Source of the DNA: Dehalococcoidia bacterium UBA6627
GTDB lineage: Bacteria > Chloroflexota > Dehalococcoidia > UBA2979
Direction of reading: 5' to 3'
Length of the DNA stretch: 11,075 nucleotides
NCBI GenBank assembly: GCA_002455955.1
Contig: DKLZ01000091.1
Span: 1 to 11,075, forward strand
Shown here: positions 1 to 6,347 of the stretch, piece after piece
How the letters are laid out: every line of letters begins with the position of its first letter
Position numbering within the stretch: the first letter of the stretch is position 1
The notes under the pieces: generated by a model
Told to the model about the DNA's origin: nothing
What the model saw: the letters and a program-made list of their open reading frames with translations, nothing else
Database searches by the model: none
Made by a program: the position numbers and the translations under genes

Positions 1-1
1 A

Positions 2-817
2 AGCTTGGAAGGGGCAACTGGTAACCGTTTCGATTGGGATGAGGATTCGACCTATGTACGATGCCCTCCATTCTTCACTGGCCTATCACGAGAACCAAAT
101 TCTCTGACGGATATACGGGAAGCACGCGTTTTGGCTGTTCTCGGTGATTCTGTAACTACAGATCATGTATCACCTGCGGGCGCGATCGCACGCTCAAGCC
201 CAGGTGCTGATTACTTGACCGACCGTGAAGTCCCTCAGACAGGTTTTAATACCTATGGATCACGTCGCGGAAACCATGAGGTCATGATGCGCGGAACTTT
301 TGCGAACGTGCGTGTGCGGAACCAGCTTGTCGACCGTGAGGGTGGATGGACACGCTATCTCCCTGCTGGTGATGAGATGACGATTTTCGACGCTTCCGAG
401 CGTTACCGTGGCGAAGGTACGCCGCTGATGATCATTGCGGGCAAAGAATACGGGACTGGTTCTTCTCGCGATTGGGCGGCGAAAGGCCCGGCTCTCCTGG
501 GTGTCAAAGCTGCTATCGCGGAATCCTATGAACGAATCCATCGAAGTAATCTTTTGCAGATGGGTATCCTTCCTCTCCAATTCCGTGAGGGAGAGACTTT
601 AGCGAGCCACGGACTTACTGGTCAGGAACGATTTGATGTTCTAGGTATCGACAACACTCTGCAGCCGAAGCAAGTGCTTTCGGTGATCGCAATTGCAGAC
701 GATGGAGTCGAAACTCGCTTCGATGTACTCTGCCGTATCGATACCCCTGTCGAAGTGGATTATTATCGCCATGGAGGGATTCTTCCCTACGTGTTGCGTC
801 AGCTATTAGAGGATTAA
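2..817 (+). CDS. acnA: Aconitate hydratase, C-terminal part (5' end outside window)
   Basis: Aconitase isomerises citrate to isocitrate through cis-aconitate in the TCA cycle, using a [4Fe-4S] cluster in the cytoplasm. The visible part is the end of the catalytic core plus the swivelling C-terminal domain. Seen directly: WDEDSTYVRCPPFF near the start, the domain-4 hallmark GDSVTTDHVSPAGAI, YGSRRGNHEVMMRGTF with the substrate-binding arginine region, and GKEYGTGSSRDWAAKG with the active-site serine, followed by ESYERIHRSNLLQMGILPL. These match the AcnA/IRP1 type rather than AcnB. The frame is open to the left edge, so the TTG at 5 is not a real start. Family members are near 900 residues, so roughly 620 lie upstream, including the cluster cysteines. 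The gene ends with TAA and faces a leftward MFS gene only 31 bases away. I see no clear terminator hairpin in that gap. Confidence 0.95.
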   Translation, partial: SLEGATGNRFDWDEDSTYVRCPPFFTGLSREPNSLTDIREARVLAVLGDSVTTDHVSPAGAIARSSPGADYLTDREVPQTGFNTYGSRRGNHEVMMRGTFANVRVRNQLVDREGGWTRYLPAGDEMTIFDASERYRGEGTPLMIIAGKEYGTGSSRDWAAKGPALLGVKAAIAESYERIHRSNLLQMGILPLQFREGETLASHGLTGQERFDVLGIDNTLQPKQVLSVIAIADDGVETRFDVLCRIDTPVEVDYYRHGGILPYVLRQLLED

Positions 818-848
818 TCTGCAACTCCACGATAGATGTGTCTCAACC

Positions 849-2132
849 TTAACTGCGTGTCTCCGTGGCAGTTGATTGTTCGATTCCTGCGGGTGGCGTT
901 GCGAGATACATGAAGACAGATCCGAGGCCAGCTGCGATAGCAAGGAACGTGAAGCCGGCTGTATAAGTGCCGGTTAAATCGAACATAACACCTGCAAGCA
1001 GTGGTCCGGTCATCATTCCGATCATCATAATCATTGAAGAGAAACCCATAATCGTGCCGAAGTTTGTGGGTCCAAAGTAGTCCGCACGCATCGATTGCAA
1101 AATCGGGCCACGCATGCCCCAGGCAATTCCATGCAGCGGGACGAACGCCCATATCATTAATTCGTTGGCTGCATAGGTCAATACCAAGAGCCCACCGGCA
1201 TGGCCGATCAAGCATCCAGCAACGAGCATTCTTTTGTTAAGCAGATCGCCGAAGATGCCGCCAAGAACATTGCCGACCAGAACCATAACCGGCAATGCTC
1301 CAACCACGAAGCTTGCCTTTTGTAATGACATCCCCAAATCGTCACCAGTCAGGTGTAATGGCAGATGGAGCATTAGACATCCGACCACCAATAAAGCCGA
1401 AGAATGTGCGAGTGACATCATCCAGAATGCTCGAGTCCGCATCGCTTGCCTGGCAGTAAAGTCAATTGTCGTGAGGCCTTCTGGTGGACGATAATCGTCG
1501 TCTTCGACTGGTTTGTCAGGGTCTATACCATCTGGGAATTCTCCGTAGTGGGAGGGTCGGTGACGGATCATAGTGCTGAGTGGCAGACCGATAACTAAAC
1601 AGGCTATTCCGGAGCCAAAGGCAGTCTCTCTCCATCCAAAAGTCTCAAGGGAAAAGACGAGCAGCGGTATCATCAGGCCGCCAATAGCTATACCAGTTTG
1701 TGATGTGGCAAGTGCTCGCGAGCGGTAGCGTTGGAACCAGTTGACGACAGCAGTGCTGACTGATTGGAATCCACCAAGACCGGACCCGACCGCCATCAGT
1801 AGGTAGAAGATGAAGAAATGTGTCAGTGTTTCCATACGGCTGAATGCGATAAAGCCGATCGCCATCATCACAAGTCCTACCTGAATAACTCGATGTGGTC
1901 CAAAGCGATCGATCATCCAACCCTGTAGTGGCCCGAGGATGCCACTTTCCGCTCGAGTCATCGCGAAAGCAATGGAAAGCGTTGTTGCCGACCAACCAAA
2001 CTCGCGCTGGAGTAGAACTGAATAGGAACCAAAGGCATGCATGAACAGGCCGGCTTGCATGGTTAAAATTACACCGCCAGCTGCAACAATTCGCCATCCG
2101 TAGAACCGCAGCTGATCACGTAACTGGTTCAA
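849..2132 (-). CDS. MFS transporter, 12-helix, monocarboxylate/oxalate-formate-like
   Basis: A 427-residue membrane permease of the major facilitator superfamily; the substrate cannot be read from sequence. The N-terminal FYGWRIVAAGG and the general build resemble the OFA/MCT-like groups that carry small organic acids. Hydrophobic segments fill the chain in two halves separated by a charged loop at about residues 190-232 (HRPSHYGEF... to DDDYRPPEG). The superfamily motif A is visible at 71-83 (GWMIDRFGPHRVI), and a second, weaker copy lies at 291-301 (GGIFGDLLNKR). The start is TTG at 2132-2130. An in-frame stop lies only two codons further upstream, and the first internal ATG (codon 25) would remove the start of helix 1. 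The TTG overlaps the TGA of the upstream aminopeptidase gene, forming TTGA. Co-transcription and translational coupling with pepN are therefore likely, and export or import of peptide- or amino-acid-derived acids is a possible link, though unproven. The Shine-Dalgarno is weak. Confidence 0.88.
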   Translation of the reverse strand: MNQLRDQLRFYGWRIVAAGGVILTMQAGLFMHAFGSYSVLLQREFGWSATTLSIAFAMTRAESGILGPLQGWMIDRFGPHRVIQVGLVMMAIGFIAFSRMETLTHFFIFYLLMAVGSGLGGFQSVSTAVVNWFQRYRSRALATSQTGIAIGGLMIPLLVFSLETFGWRETAFGSGIACLVIGLPLSTMIRHRPSHYGEFPDGIDPDKPVEDDDYRPPEGLTTIDFTARQAMRTRAFWMMSLAHSSALLVVGCLMLHLPLHLTGDDLGMSLQKASFVVGALPVMVLVGNVLGGIFGDLLNKRMLVAGCLIGHAGGLLVLTYAANELMIWAFVPLHGIAWGMRGPILQSMRADYFGPTNFGTIMGFSSMIMMIGMMTGPLLAGVMFDLTGTYTAGFTFLAIAAGLGSVFMYLATPPAGIEQSTATETRS

Positions 2133-4693
2133 TTTGGTTCATTCGCTGCGAATGCTTGGCATTTGAGAGCACGATCTAAATCATCGTTTGCCTCCCGGAG
2201 TTTTCGTTGAAGGACAGGGGAATTCTCACCAAGCTCTGTAAGGAGAATTTTGGAGCGCTCGAGGACATCTGAATCCACGCGTGTGGGGAAAAGTCTTCCG
2301 AAGAAAAGCGACGCGAACTCTTTCTCCGATCCTTCGAACACGTTTGAGATCACCTTGAAAAAACGGTCTGTAAAGGGTGCGATCAGTTCCCGTTGTTCCC
2401 ACCAGTGAAATCCTGCCATTGCTGCACCTGTTAGATGAAGGGAGCCGTAGCCTTCCGTAAGGAAGCGCTCCCATGCGGTTTCCTTAACGGTGAAGTCCGG
2501 AACTGCTACTTCAGCCAAAAGTATCTGTCGCTGGCCACGATCTGAAGGGTCACGTTTTTGCTCGGCTGCTATTCGAATGTCTGCGCCAGATAGGCCATAA
2601 GCGACATAACGTTGCGCGACCGACCAGCGCATATCCTGATCGACGGTGAGATTGGGGATTATCTCAGCGCCATCAACAATGGTGGCACTTCGCTCGATGT
2701 CAGCTGGGCTCAAAGCGAGGCTAAACATTGCACGGGCCCAGATGATTTGCAAATCTGGGTCACTGCCCTTACTCAGGGTGTTCCATGCAAGTTCGAACAA
2801 ATCATGTGCAATCCTCAACTTTTCTGACTCGGGTATGTACCGACTCACAGCAACGTTCATTGTTGAAATCGTGGATTCAACCAGTTCAGGATCAGTCTCA
2901 GTCACGATCTTTTCACTCACTAGCATTAAGTAGTCAGATGAACGGAACTGCTGGTCGCGCACCATATTCCAGAGCGACTGCCAGACTAATTGTCGCAGAA
3001 GTGGATCATTAATTGATTCAATATGGTTGGTTATGAACCGGAGCGAATCTTCATCGAGAGCAACTTTTACGAATCCATGGTCATTGTAGTTTGGGAATAC
3101 GAATGCCGGTGTCCGTTTTCCTAGAACTTCGGGAACATTTGTTGTTGCAGTGTCGATCATCGCCGGTATCGACTCAACCGTAACTGTTTTGTCGTCATCA
3201 TATGCAAGAGCGATCTCAAGATTGTGGGGGCGCATCGTCTTGTGAATGCTTGGCGCTGATTGATTGAGGCTAAATTTACTGATTTGTGCACCATCTGTTT
3301 CCCAGAATGCCGAGATGGTGTTCAAAGAAGCAGTTTCAAGCCAGAGTTTTGCCCATTGATGCAAATTCTGATGATCACCGACGGATTGTGCACCTTCTTC
3401 GAGCGCATCCAAGAATTGTTCAAGCGTCGTATTGCTGAAGGCGTGGCGTTGAAAGTATGTACGCATTCCTGCGCGGAACCCTTCAAGGCCTATGGTCGCT
3501 ACCAGTTGCTTGATAACGGCTGCGCCTTTTCCGTATGTGATGCCATCGAAATTCAGGAACGTCTGATCCGTATCGACTACCTCGCCCGCGATCGGGTGAG
3601 TGGTAGTCAACTGATCTTGCCGATATGCCCAGTTCTTCATTCCGGCGTTGAAGTTTTGCCAGGCGCTAGAAAATCGTGTCGCACTGACGAGTGTCAGATA
3701 GGACATGTAAGTTGCGAAACTTTCGTTCAACCATAGATCGTTCCACCATTTCATCGTCACCAAGTCACCGAACCACATATGCGCCATCTCATGGAGGATG
3801 ACCTCGGCACGATTGAGTCGCTGGTTCTCGGTGGGTGGGTCTCGAAAGACAAATACCTCGGCGAATGTTACGGCTCCTACGTTTTCCATTGCGCCTGCGT
3901 TGAATTCTGGTACGAAGATCTGGTCGTATTTCTGAAACGGGTAAGGGTAGTTAAAGAATTCTTCGTAGAAGTCGAGACCCTGCTTTGTCACCTCGAATAG
4001 TTCCTGAGTGTCCACGTGATCTGTGAGTGATTTGCGCGAGAAAAATCGAAGATCGATATCACCGTGACGATCGTGGAATGCTTGATATGGGCCACAGATC
4101 AGTGCAAATAGATAAGTCGAAAACCGCTGTGTCTGCTCAAACTTATGAAGCGCACGATCATCGGAGATCATTTCTCGGGATACTTCTGGACTATTCGCGA
4201 TTATCTCCCAATCGGCTGGTGCAACGACGGTTACTTTGTAACTGGCTTTTATGTCTGGTTGATCAAAACTCGGAAAGAGACGGTGAGCGCTATACGGTTC
4301 GAAGTTTGAGTATAGGTACTCCTCATCGTCCTCAGGATCGATGAACTGGTGGAATCCATCGCCCGTATGGTCGTAGTTGTTTTCATATTCGATGCGTGCG
4401 ACATTCTGAGCTTCTAGTAGTTCAGCTGGAAGAGCGATCCTTCGTCCGTCCCAATCCTGATTTGTGACAAGATGATCGTTGACCTTGAGAGTTAATATCT
4501 TGGCACCAACGTGGTCGAGGAATGTGCCTTCGTTGCCTGTGTGAGCGAATCGAATAGTGCATTTTCCAGTGTAACTTTGGGAACGGCGCTCGAGGTTCAA
4601 CGTAATCTCGTAGTCAACTTTCGAGATCGCCACCGCGCGTGCCTCAGCCTCGATTTGGGTCAGCACATCATGGTCAGAGCTCTCCATGGTCAC
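2129..4693 (-). CDS. pepN: Aminopeptidase N (M1 family zinc metallopeptidase)
   Basis: A zinc aminopeptidase that removes N-terminal residues from peptides, normally cytoplasmic in bacteria. Numbering from the outermost ATG (4726-4724): the N-terminal beta domain covers about 30-230; the exopeptidase motif GAMEN is at 278-282; the zinc site HEMAH is at 312-316 and the third ligand Glu335 sits in WLNESFATY, giving HEXXH-X18-E; the transition-state tyrosine is Tyr398 in GITYGKG. The C-terminal half is a helical ERAP1-like domain. All key residues are present, so the enzyme should be active. I chose the GTG at 4693 (854 residues) because GGGAGG lies six bases upstream of it. The ATG at 4726 gives 865 residues but lacks a good ribosome site, and an ATG at 4687 is a third option. 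No signal peptide is seen. It is the first gene of a leftward pair with the MFS transporter and is divergent from the DinB-family gene. Confidence 0.95.
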   Translation of the reverse strand: MTMESSDHDVLTQIEAEARAVAISKVDYEITLNLERRSQSYTGKCTIRFAHTGNEGTFLDHVGAKILTLKVNDHLVTNQDWDGRRIALPAELLEAQNVARIEYENNYDHTGDGFHQFIDPEDDEEYLYSNFEPYSAHRLFPSFDQPDIKASYKVTVVAPADWEIIANSPEVSREMISDDRALHKFEQTQRFSTYLFALICGPYQAFHDRHGDIDLRFFSRKSLTDHVDTQELFEVTKQGLDFYEEFFNYPYPFQKYDQIFVPEFNAGAMENVGAVTFAEVFVFRDPPTENQRLNRAEVILHEMAHMWFGDLVTMKWWNDLWLNESFATYMSYLTLVSATRFSSAWQNFNAGMKNWAYRQDQLTTTHPIAGEVVDTDQTFLNFDGITYGKGAAVIKQLVATIGLEGFRAGMRTYFQRHAFSNTTLEQFLDALEEGAQSVGDHQNLHQWAKLWLETASLNTISAFWETDGAQISKFSLNQSAPSIHKTMRPHNLEIALAYDDDKTVTVESIPAMIDTATTNVPEVLGKRTPAFVFPNYNDHGFVKVALDEDSLRFITNHIESINDPLLRQLVWQSLWNMVRDQQFRSSDYLMLVSEKIVTETDPELVESTISTMNVAVSRYIPESEKLRIAHDLFELAWNTLSKGSDPDLQIIWARAMFSLALSPADIERSATIVDGAEIIPNLTVDQDMRWSVAQRYVAYGLSGADIRIAAEQKRDPSDRGQRQILLAEVAVPDFTVKETAWERFLTEGYGSLHLTGAAMAGFHWWEQRELIAPFTDRFFKVISNVFEGSEKEFASLFFGRLFPTRVDSDVLERSKILLTELGENSPVLQRKLREANDDLDRALKCQAFAANEPN

Positions 4694-4698
4694 GGAAG

Positions 4699-4705
4699 TC
4701 CTCCC
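4699..4705 (-). promoter_or_regulatory. Ribosome binding site deciding the pepN start
   Basis: On the minus strand GGGAGGA runs from 4705 to 4699. Six bases separate GGGAGG from GTG at 4693-4691. The site lies inside the longer reading frame that begins at 4726, so it argues that the first eleven codons of that frame are not translated. Confidence 0.6.
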
Positions 4706-4726
4706 GAAATCATCTGCATCGTTCAT

Positions 4727-4902
4727 TCAGAATCAGCATGGTAGTACGCCCTTTCTGTTGTGGGCAGGACCATGTCATCTTCAGCGATCATAAGTCTTGA
4801 TTCAGTGTTCACTATTTGGCCTAACCATCATGATCAGAAGTGAACTATGGGAATCTAAGTTATTGTGATAGCGGTTTGATTGGAAAAGGTAAGGGGTATT
4901 TT
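4727..4902. other. Divergent intergenic region, pepN / DinB-family gene
   Basis: This gap should hold the promoters for both divergent genes. I cannot pick a convincing -35/-10 pair on either strand. There is a spaced inverted repeat, GTTCACT at 4807-4813 and AGTGAAC at 4839-4845, with the palindrome ATCATGAT between the arms. This could be an operator or coincidence. A longer frame from GTG 4840 crosses part of the gap but has no ribosome site. Confidence 0.4.
4891..4896 (+). promoter_or_regulatory. Ribosome binding site deciding the DinB-family start
   Basis: AAGGGG is followed by six bases and then GTG at 4903. This favours the GTG at 4903 over the upstream GTG at 4840, whose extra 21 codons do not resemble a DinB N-terminus. 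Confidence 0.6.
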
Positions 4903-5319
4903 GTGCCATCAGCAGACGAGCTACGTGGGAAGATTGAAAAAAGTCACTCAGGGTTGCGTACTGTATTGGAACAAGTTGATGCTGCGAAATGGGAACTAGT
5001 ACCGGTTGATGATGATCAATGGCACGCTCGCGAGACTGCAGAACACGTTATCGGTGCCGCTCGCAGGATTGCAGGTCGTGTTGCTGATGCGATGATGGGC
5101 AAGGCTCCTGAGGCAGTTGAACTTTCGTTGGCTACTCCCGCTGAGGCAATAAACGCGCTCGAGTTAGCGATTGAAGATGTCAACAAGGTGATTCGTTATG
5201 TTGAAGATCGCGATCTTGAAAAAAACGTTGGTGATGATGCAACTATAGAGTCACGATTAGAACTACTAGCCGTGCATGCGGACGTACACTCCGAGCAAAT
5301 TATTTCTTCGACCTCGTAG
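4903..5319 (+). CDS. DinB-fold (DinB/MDMPI-like) small metalloprotein, 138 aa
   Basis: A small helical protein that looks like the DinB / mycothiol-dependent maleylpyruvate isomerase superfamily, whose members bind a divalent metal with three histidines; many are thiol-dependent transferases and most are uncharacterised. From the GTG at 4903, the helix-2 motif WHARETAEHVIGAARRI gives His48, and the C-terminal VHADVHSEQI gives His125 and His129, in the usual H-x3-H-x2-Q-I arrangement. Length (138) is slightly short of the common 150-170. Residues 1-30 form a predicted helix typical of the family N-terminus, which supports the shorter start. Substrate and partner thiol cannot be inferred. It stands alone, divergent from pepN and convergent with SURF1. 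Family assignment is fairly sure from motif placement; function is unknown. Confidence 0.8.
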   Translation: MPSADELRGKIEKSHSGLRTVLEQVDAAKWELVPVDDDQWHARETAEHVIGAARRIAGRVADAMMGKAPEAVELSLATPAEAINALELAIEDVNKVIRYVEDRDLEKNVGDDATIESRLELLAVHADVHSEQIISSTS

Positions 5320-5401
5320 CGTGTCGCGTTATGGTCAGGCGTAACAGCCATATCGCACTGTGGTCTTGTACATGATGAATCGTTTCTTTCGATGTAAAGA
5401 G
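5320..5401. other. Convergent gap between DinB-family and SURF1 genes
   Basis: This gap between two converging stop codons has a weak inverted repeat, TATGG at 5330-5334 with CCATA at 5348-5352, and a competing small GGC/GCC pairing inside it. Neither strand has a clear U-tract after it, so I do not call an intrinsic terminator. Confidence 0.3.
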
Positions 5402-6121
5402 TCACTGTTCTTTGTGATGCTTATTCAATAATGGTTTGAATCTTAGTACTGCAATTGCAATGAGAGAGATTGCTAATCCGAACCATGTCATCGCGTATTC
5501 GATGTGCGGTGTTGTGTTTCTAAACGCCACGTAACGTTGTACTGGCAACACTCCGCTATCCGGAGGTGATTTTGCTGATACAAGCTGTCCTTCGACCACA
5601 ACCCACGACAGAACGGTATAAGGCAACTCAGCACTCATGGCTTCAGGGTCAAGTGCGGTCCAGGCACCGGAGTCAACTTGTTTGCCCGGGCGAGTATCAA
5701 TACTTATAAGACCCTCGATAACTGCAGGTCTTGTTGATAATCTTTCCCGCGCTACTTCTCGTTTACCTTCTGGATACCAACCCCGATTGACAAGGACAGC
5801 AGGTCCATCCGGTGCTAGCAGCAGAGGAGTCACTATCTCCTCTCCCTTTGTTCCAAAGCGGGCCCGGTTTGCCAGAATGAACGATCGATCGTGGTCCCAC
5901 AGTGCGTTGTCAGCGATCCTCCTATAGTCGAGAAGTTCAAGGTCGACCGTCTGTGCTGCTGCAAATGATAGTGGTGCAGCTGATGTACGTTGGTCGCGTT
6001 CGTCTAGCAAACTGTTTTTCCAGTTGTTTCGTTGGAGTTGCCAGATACCGAGCGCAATCAGTAATGCCGTTGCTGCTACGAGCAGGAAAACAAGCACTAA
6101 TGGCGGTAATCGTAAAGTCAT
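5402..6121 (-). CDS. SURF1 family cytochrome c oxidase assembly protein
   Basis: SURF1 proteins help insert heme a into subunit I of aa3-type cytochrome oxidase and sit in the cytoplasmic membrane. From ATG 6121-6119 the product is 239 residues, normal for bacterial SURF1. Transmembrane helix 1 is about residues 5-26 and runs into the family motif LGIWQLQRNNWK (Gly25, Trp27, Gln28, Arg31, Lys35). The extracytoplasmic domain includes VNRGWYPEGKRE (VNRGW at 111-115). Helix 2 is about 207-227, within HIEYAMTWFGLAISLIAIAVL, with the conserved His206, Tyr209 and Trp213. The frame stays open upstream for 99 more codons, but that stretch has no SURF1 features and crosses the promoter region and start of the divergent glutamine synthetase gene, so I reject it. 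The ribosome site is weak. No cox or cta genes lie nearby in the window, so it is separated from the oxidase operon. Confidence 0.9.
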   Translation of the reverse strand: MTLRLPPLVLVFLLVAATALLIALGIWQLQRNNWKNSLLDERDQRTSAAPLSFAAAQTVDLELLDYRRIADNALWDHDRSFILANRARFGTKGEEIVTPLLLAPDGPAVLVNRGWYPEGKREVARERLSTRPAVIEGLISIDTRPGKQVDSGAWTALDPEAMSAELPYTVLSWVVVEGQLVSAKSPPDSGVLPVQRYVAFRNTTPHIEYAMTWFGLAISLIAIAVLRFKPLLNKHHKEQ

Positions 6122-6204
6122 AGAACAGCACCAAAATAGGCTATGGAAGTTAGTCTCTTGTTGCTGTGACCAACTAGCCACTGGATGTTTGCGTCGAGGA
6201 TAAC

Positions 6205-6228
6205 GAAAGCGAACTTTAGTTTGCTTTC
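6205..6228. repeat. Inverted repeat, 10-bp arms, 4-base loop
   Basis: Left arm GAAAGCGAAC (6205-6214), loop TTTA, right arm GTTTGCTTTC (6219-6228). Nine of ten positions are exact complements, and the tenth is a G-U pair in rightward RNA. It lies about 120 bases upstream of the glutamine synthetase start and 84 bases upstream of the SURF1 start. There is no adjacent U-tract on the plus strand, so an operator is more likely than a terminator. Confidence 0.6.
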
Positions 6229-6282
6229 CAAGATATTTTCTGGCGAAACACAGTTGAAACGATTTCGACCTACTTTGATGGT

Positions 6283-6307
6283 GGGCCATGGCAGGATCCA
6301 GTGGCCC
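6283..6307 (+). repeat. Hairpin in the presumed glutamine synthetase leader
   Basis: GGGCCA (6283-6288) pairs with TGGCCC (6302-6307), and the adjoining TGG (6289-6291) pairs with CCA (6298-6300), leaving a bulged G at 6301 and a six-base loop. The stem is GC-rich, ends 40 bases upstream of the ATG, and has no U-tract after it. It could be a transcript-leader structure or a protein-binding palindrome. Confidence 0.5.
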
Positions 6308-6333
6308 GATGTTGTATTGCTGCTGTGATTCCA

Positions 6334-6342
6334 GAGGGGGAG
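6334..6342 (+). promoter_or_regulatory. Ribosome binding site of class II glutamine synthetase
   Basis: GAGGGGGAG lies just before the ATG at 6348, with seven bases between the G-run and the start. It fixes the start at MSYRAEYIWIDG and rules out the ATG at 6288, which would add twenty codons that read through the leader hairpin. Confidence 0.75.
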
Positions 6343-6347
6343 TGCGC

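Larger units (their letters stand above)
6122..6347. promoter_or_regulatory. Divergent SURF1 / glutamine synthetase control region
   Basis: The longest gene-free stretch in the window (226 bases) must hold promoters for both neighbours. It contains a near-perfect 10-bp inverted repeat (6205-6228), a GAAAC-N6-GAAAC direct repeat (6245-6260), and a GC-rich inverted repeat (6283-6307) close to the glutamine synthetase start. I cannot identify -35/-10 boxes with confidence. The density of symmetric elements suggests control of glutamine synthetase transcription or leader folding. Confidence 0.5.

Noticed and set aside
1..6. HindIII site AAGCTT at the exact left edge, hinting at a cloning junction
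   Set aside because: Another AAGCTT occurs near 1309, so a complete digest did not define the insert, and a window edge can coincide with a six-base site by chance. The reading frame is uninterrupted.
3260..3736. 158-codon plus-strand open frame inside pepN
   Set aside because: It is opposite the conserved peptidase coding region and has a low-complexity Cys/Arg-rich translation without a ribosome site. It is a shadow.
6213..6347. Possible glutamine riboswitch upstream of glutamine synthetase
   Set aside because: There is a hairpin, but I cannot match the conserved junction sequences of known glutamine-sensing RNAs, and there is no expression platform with a U-tract.
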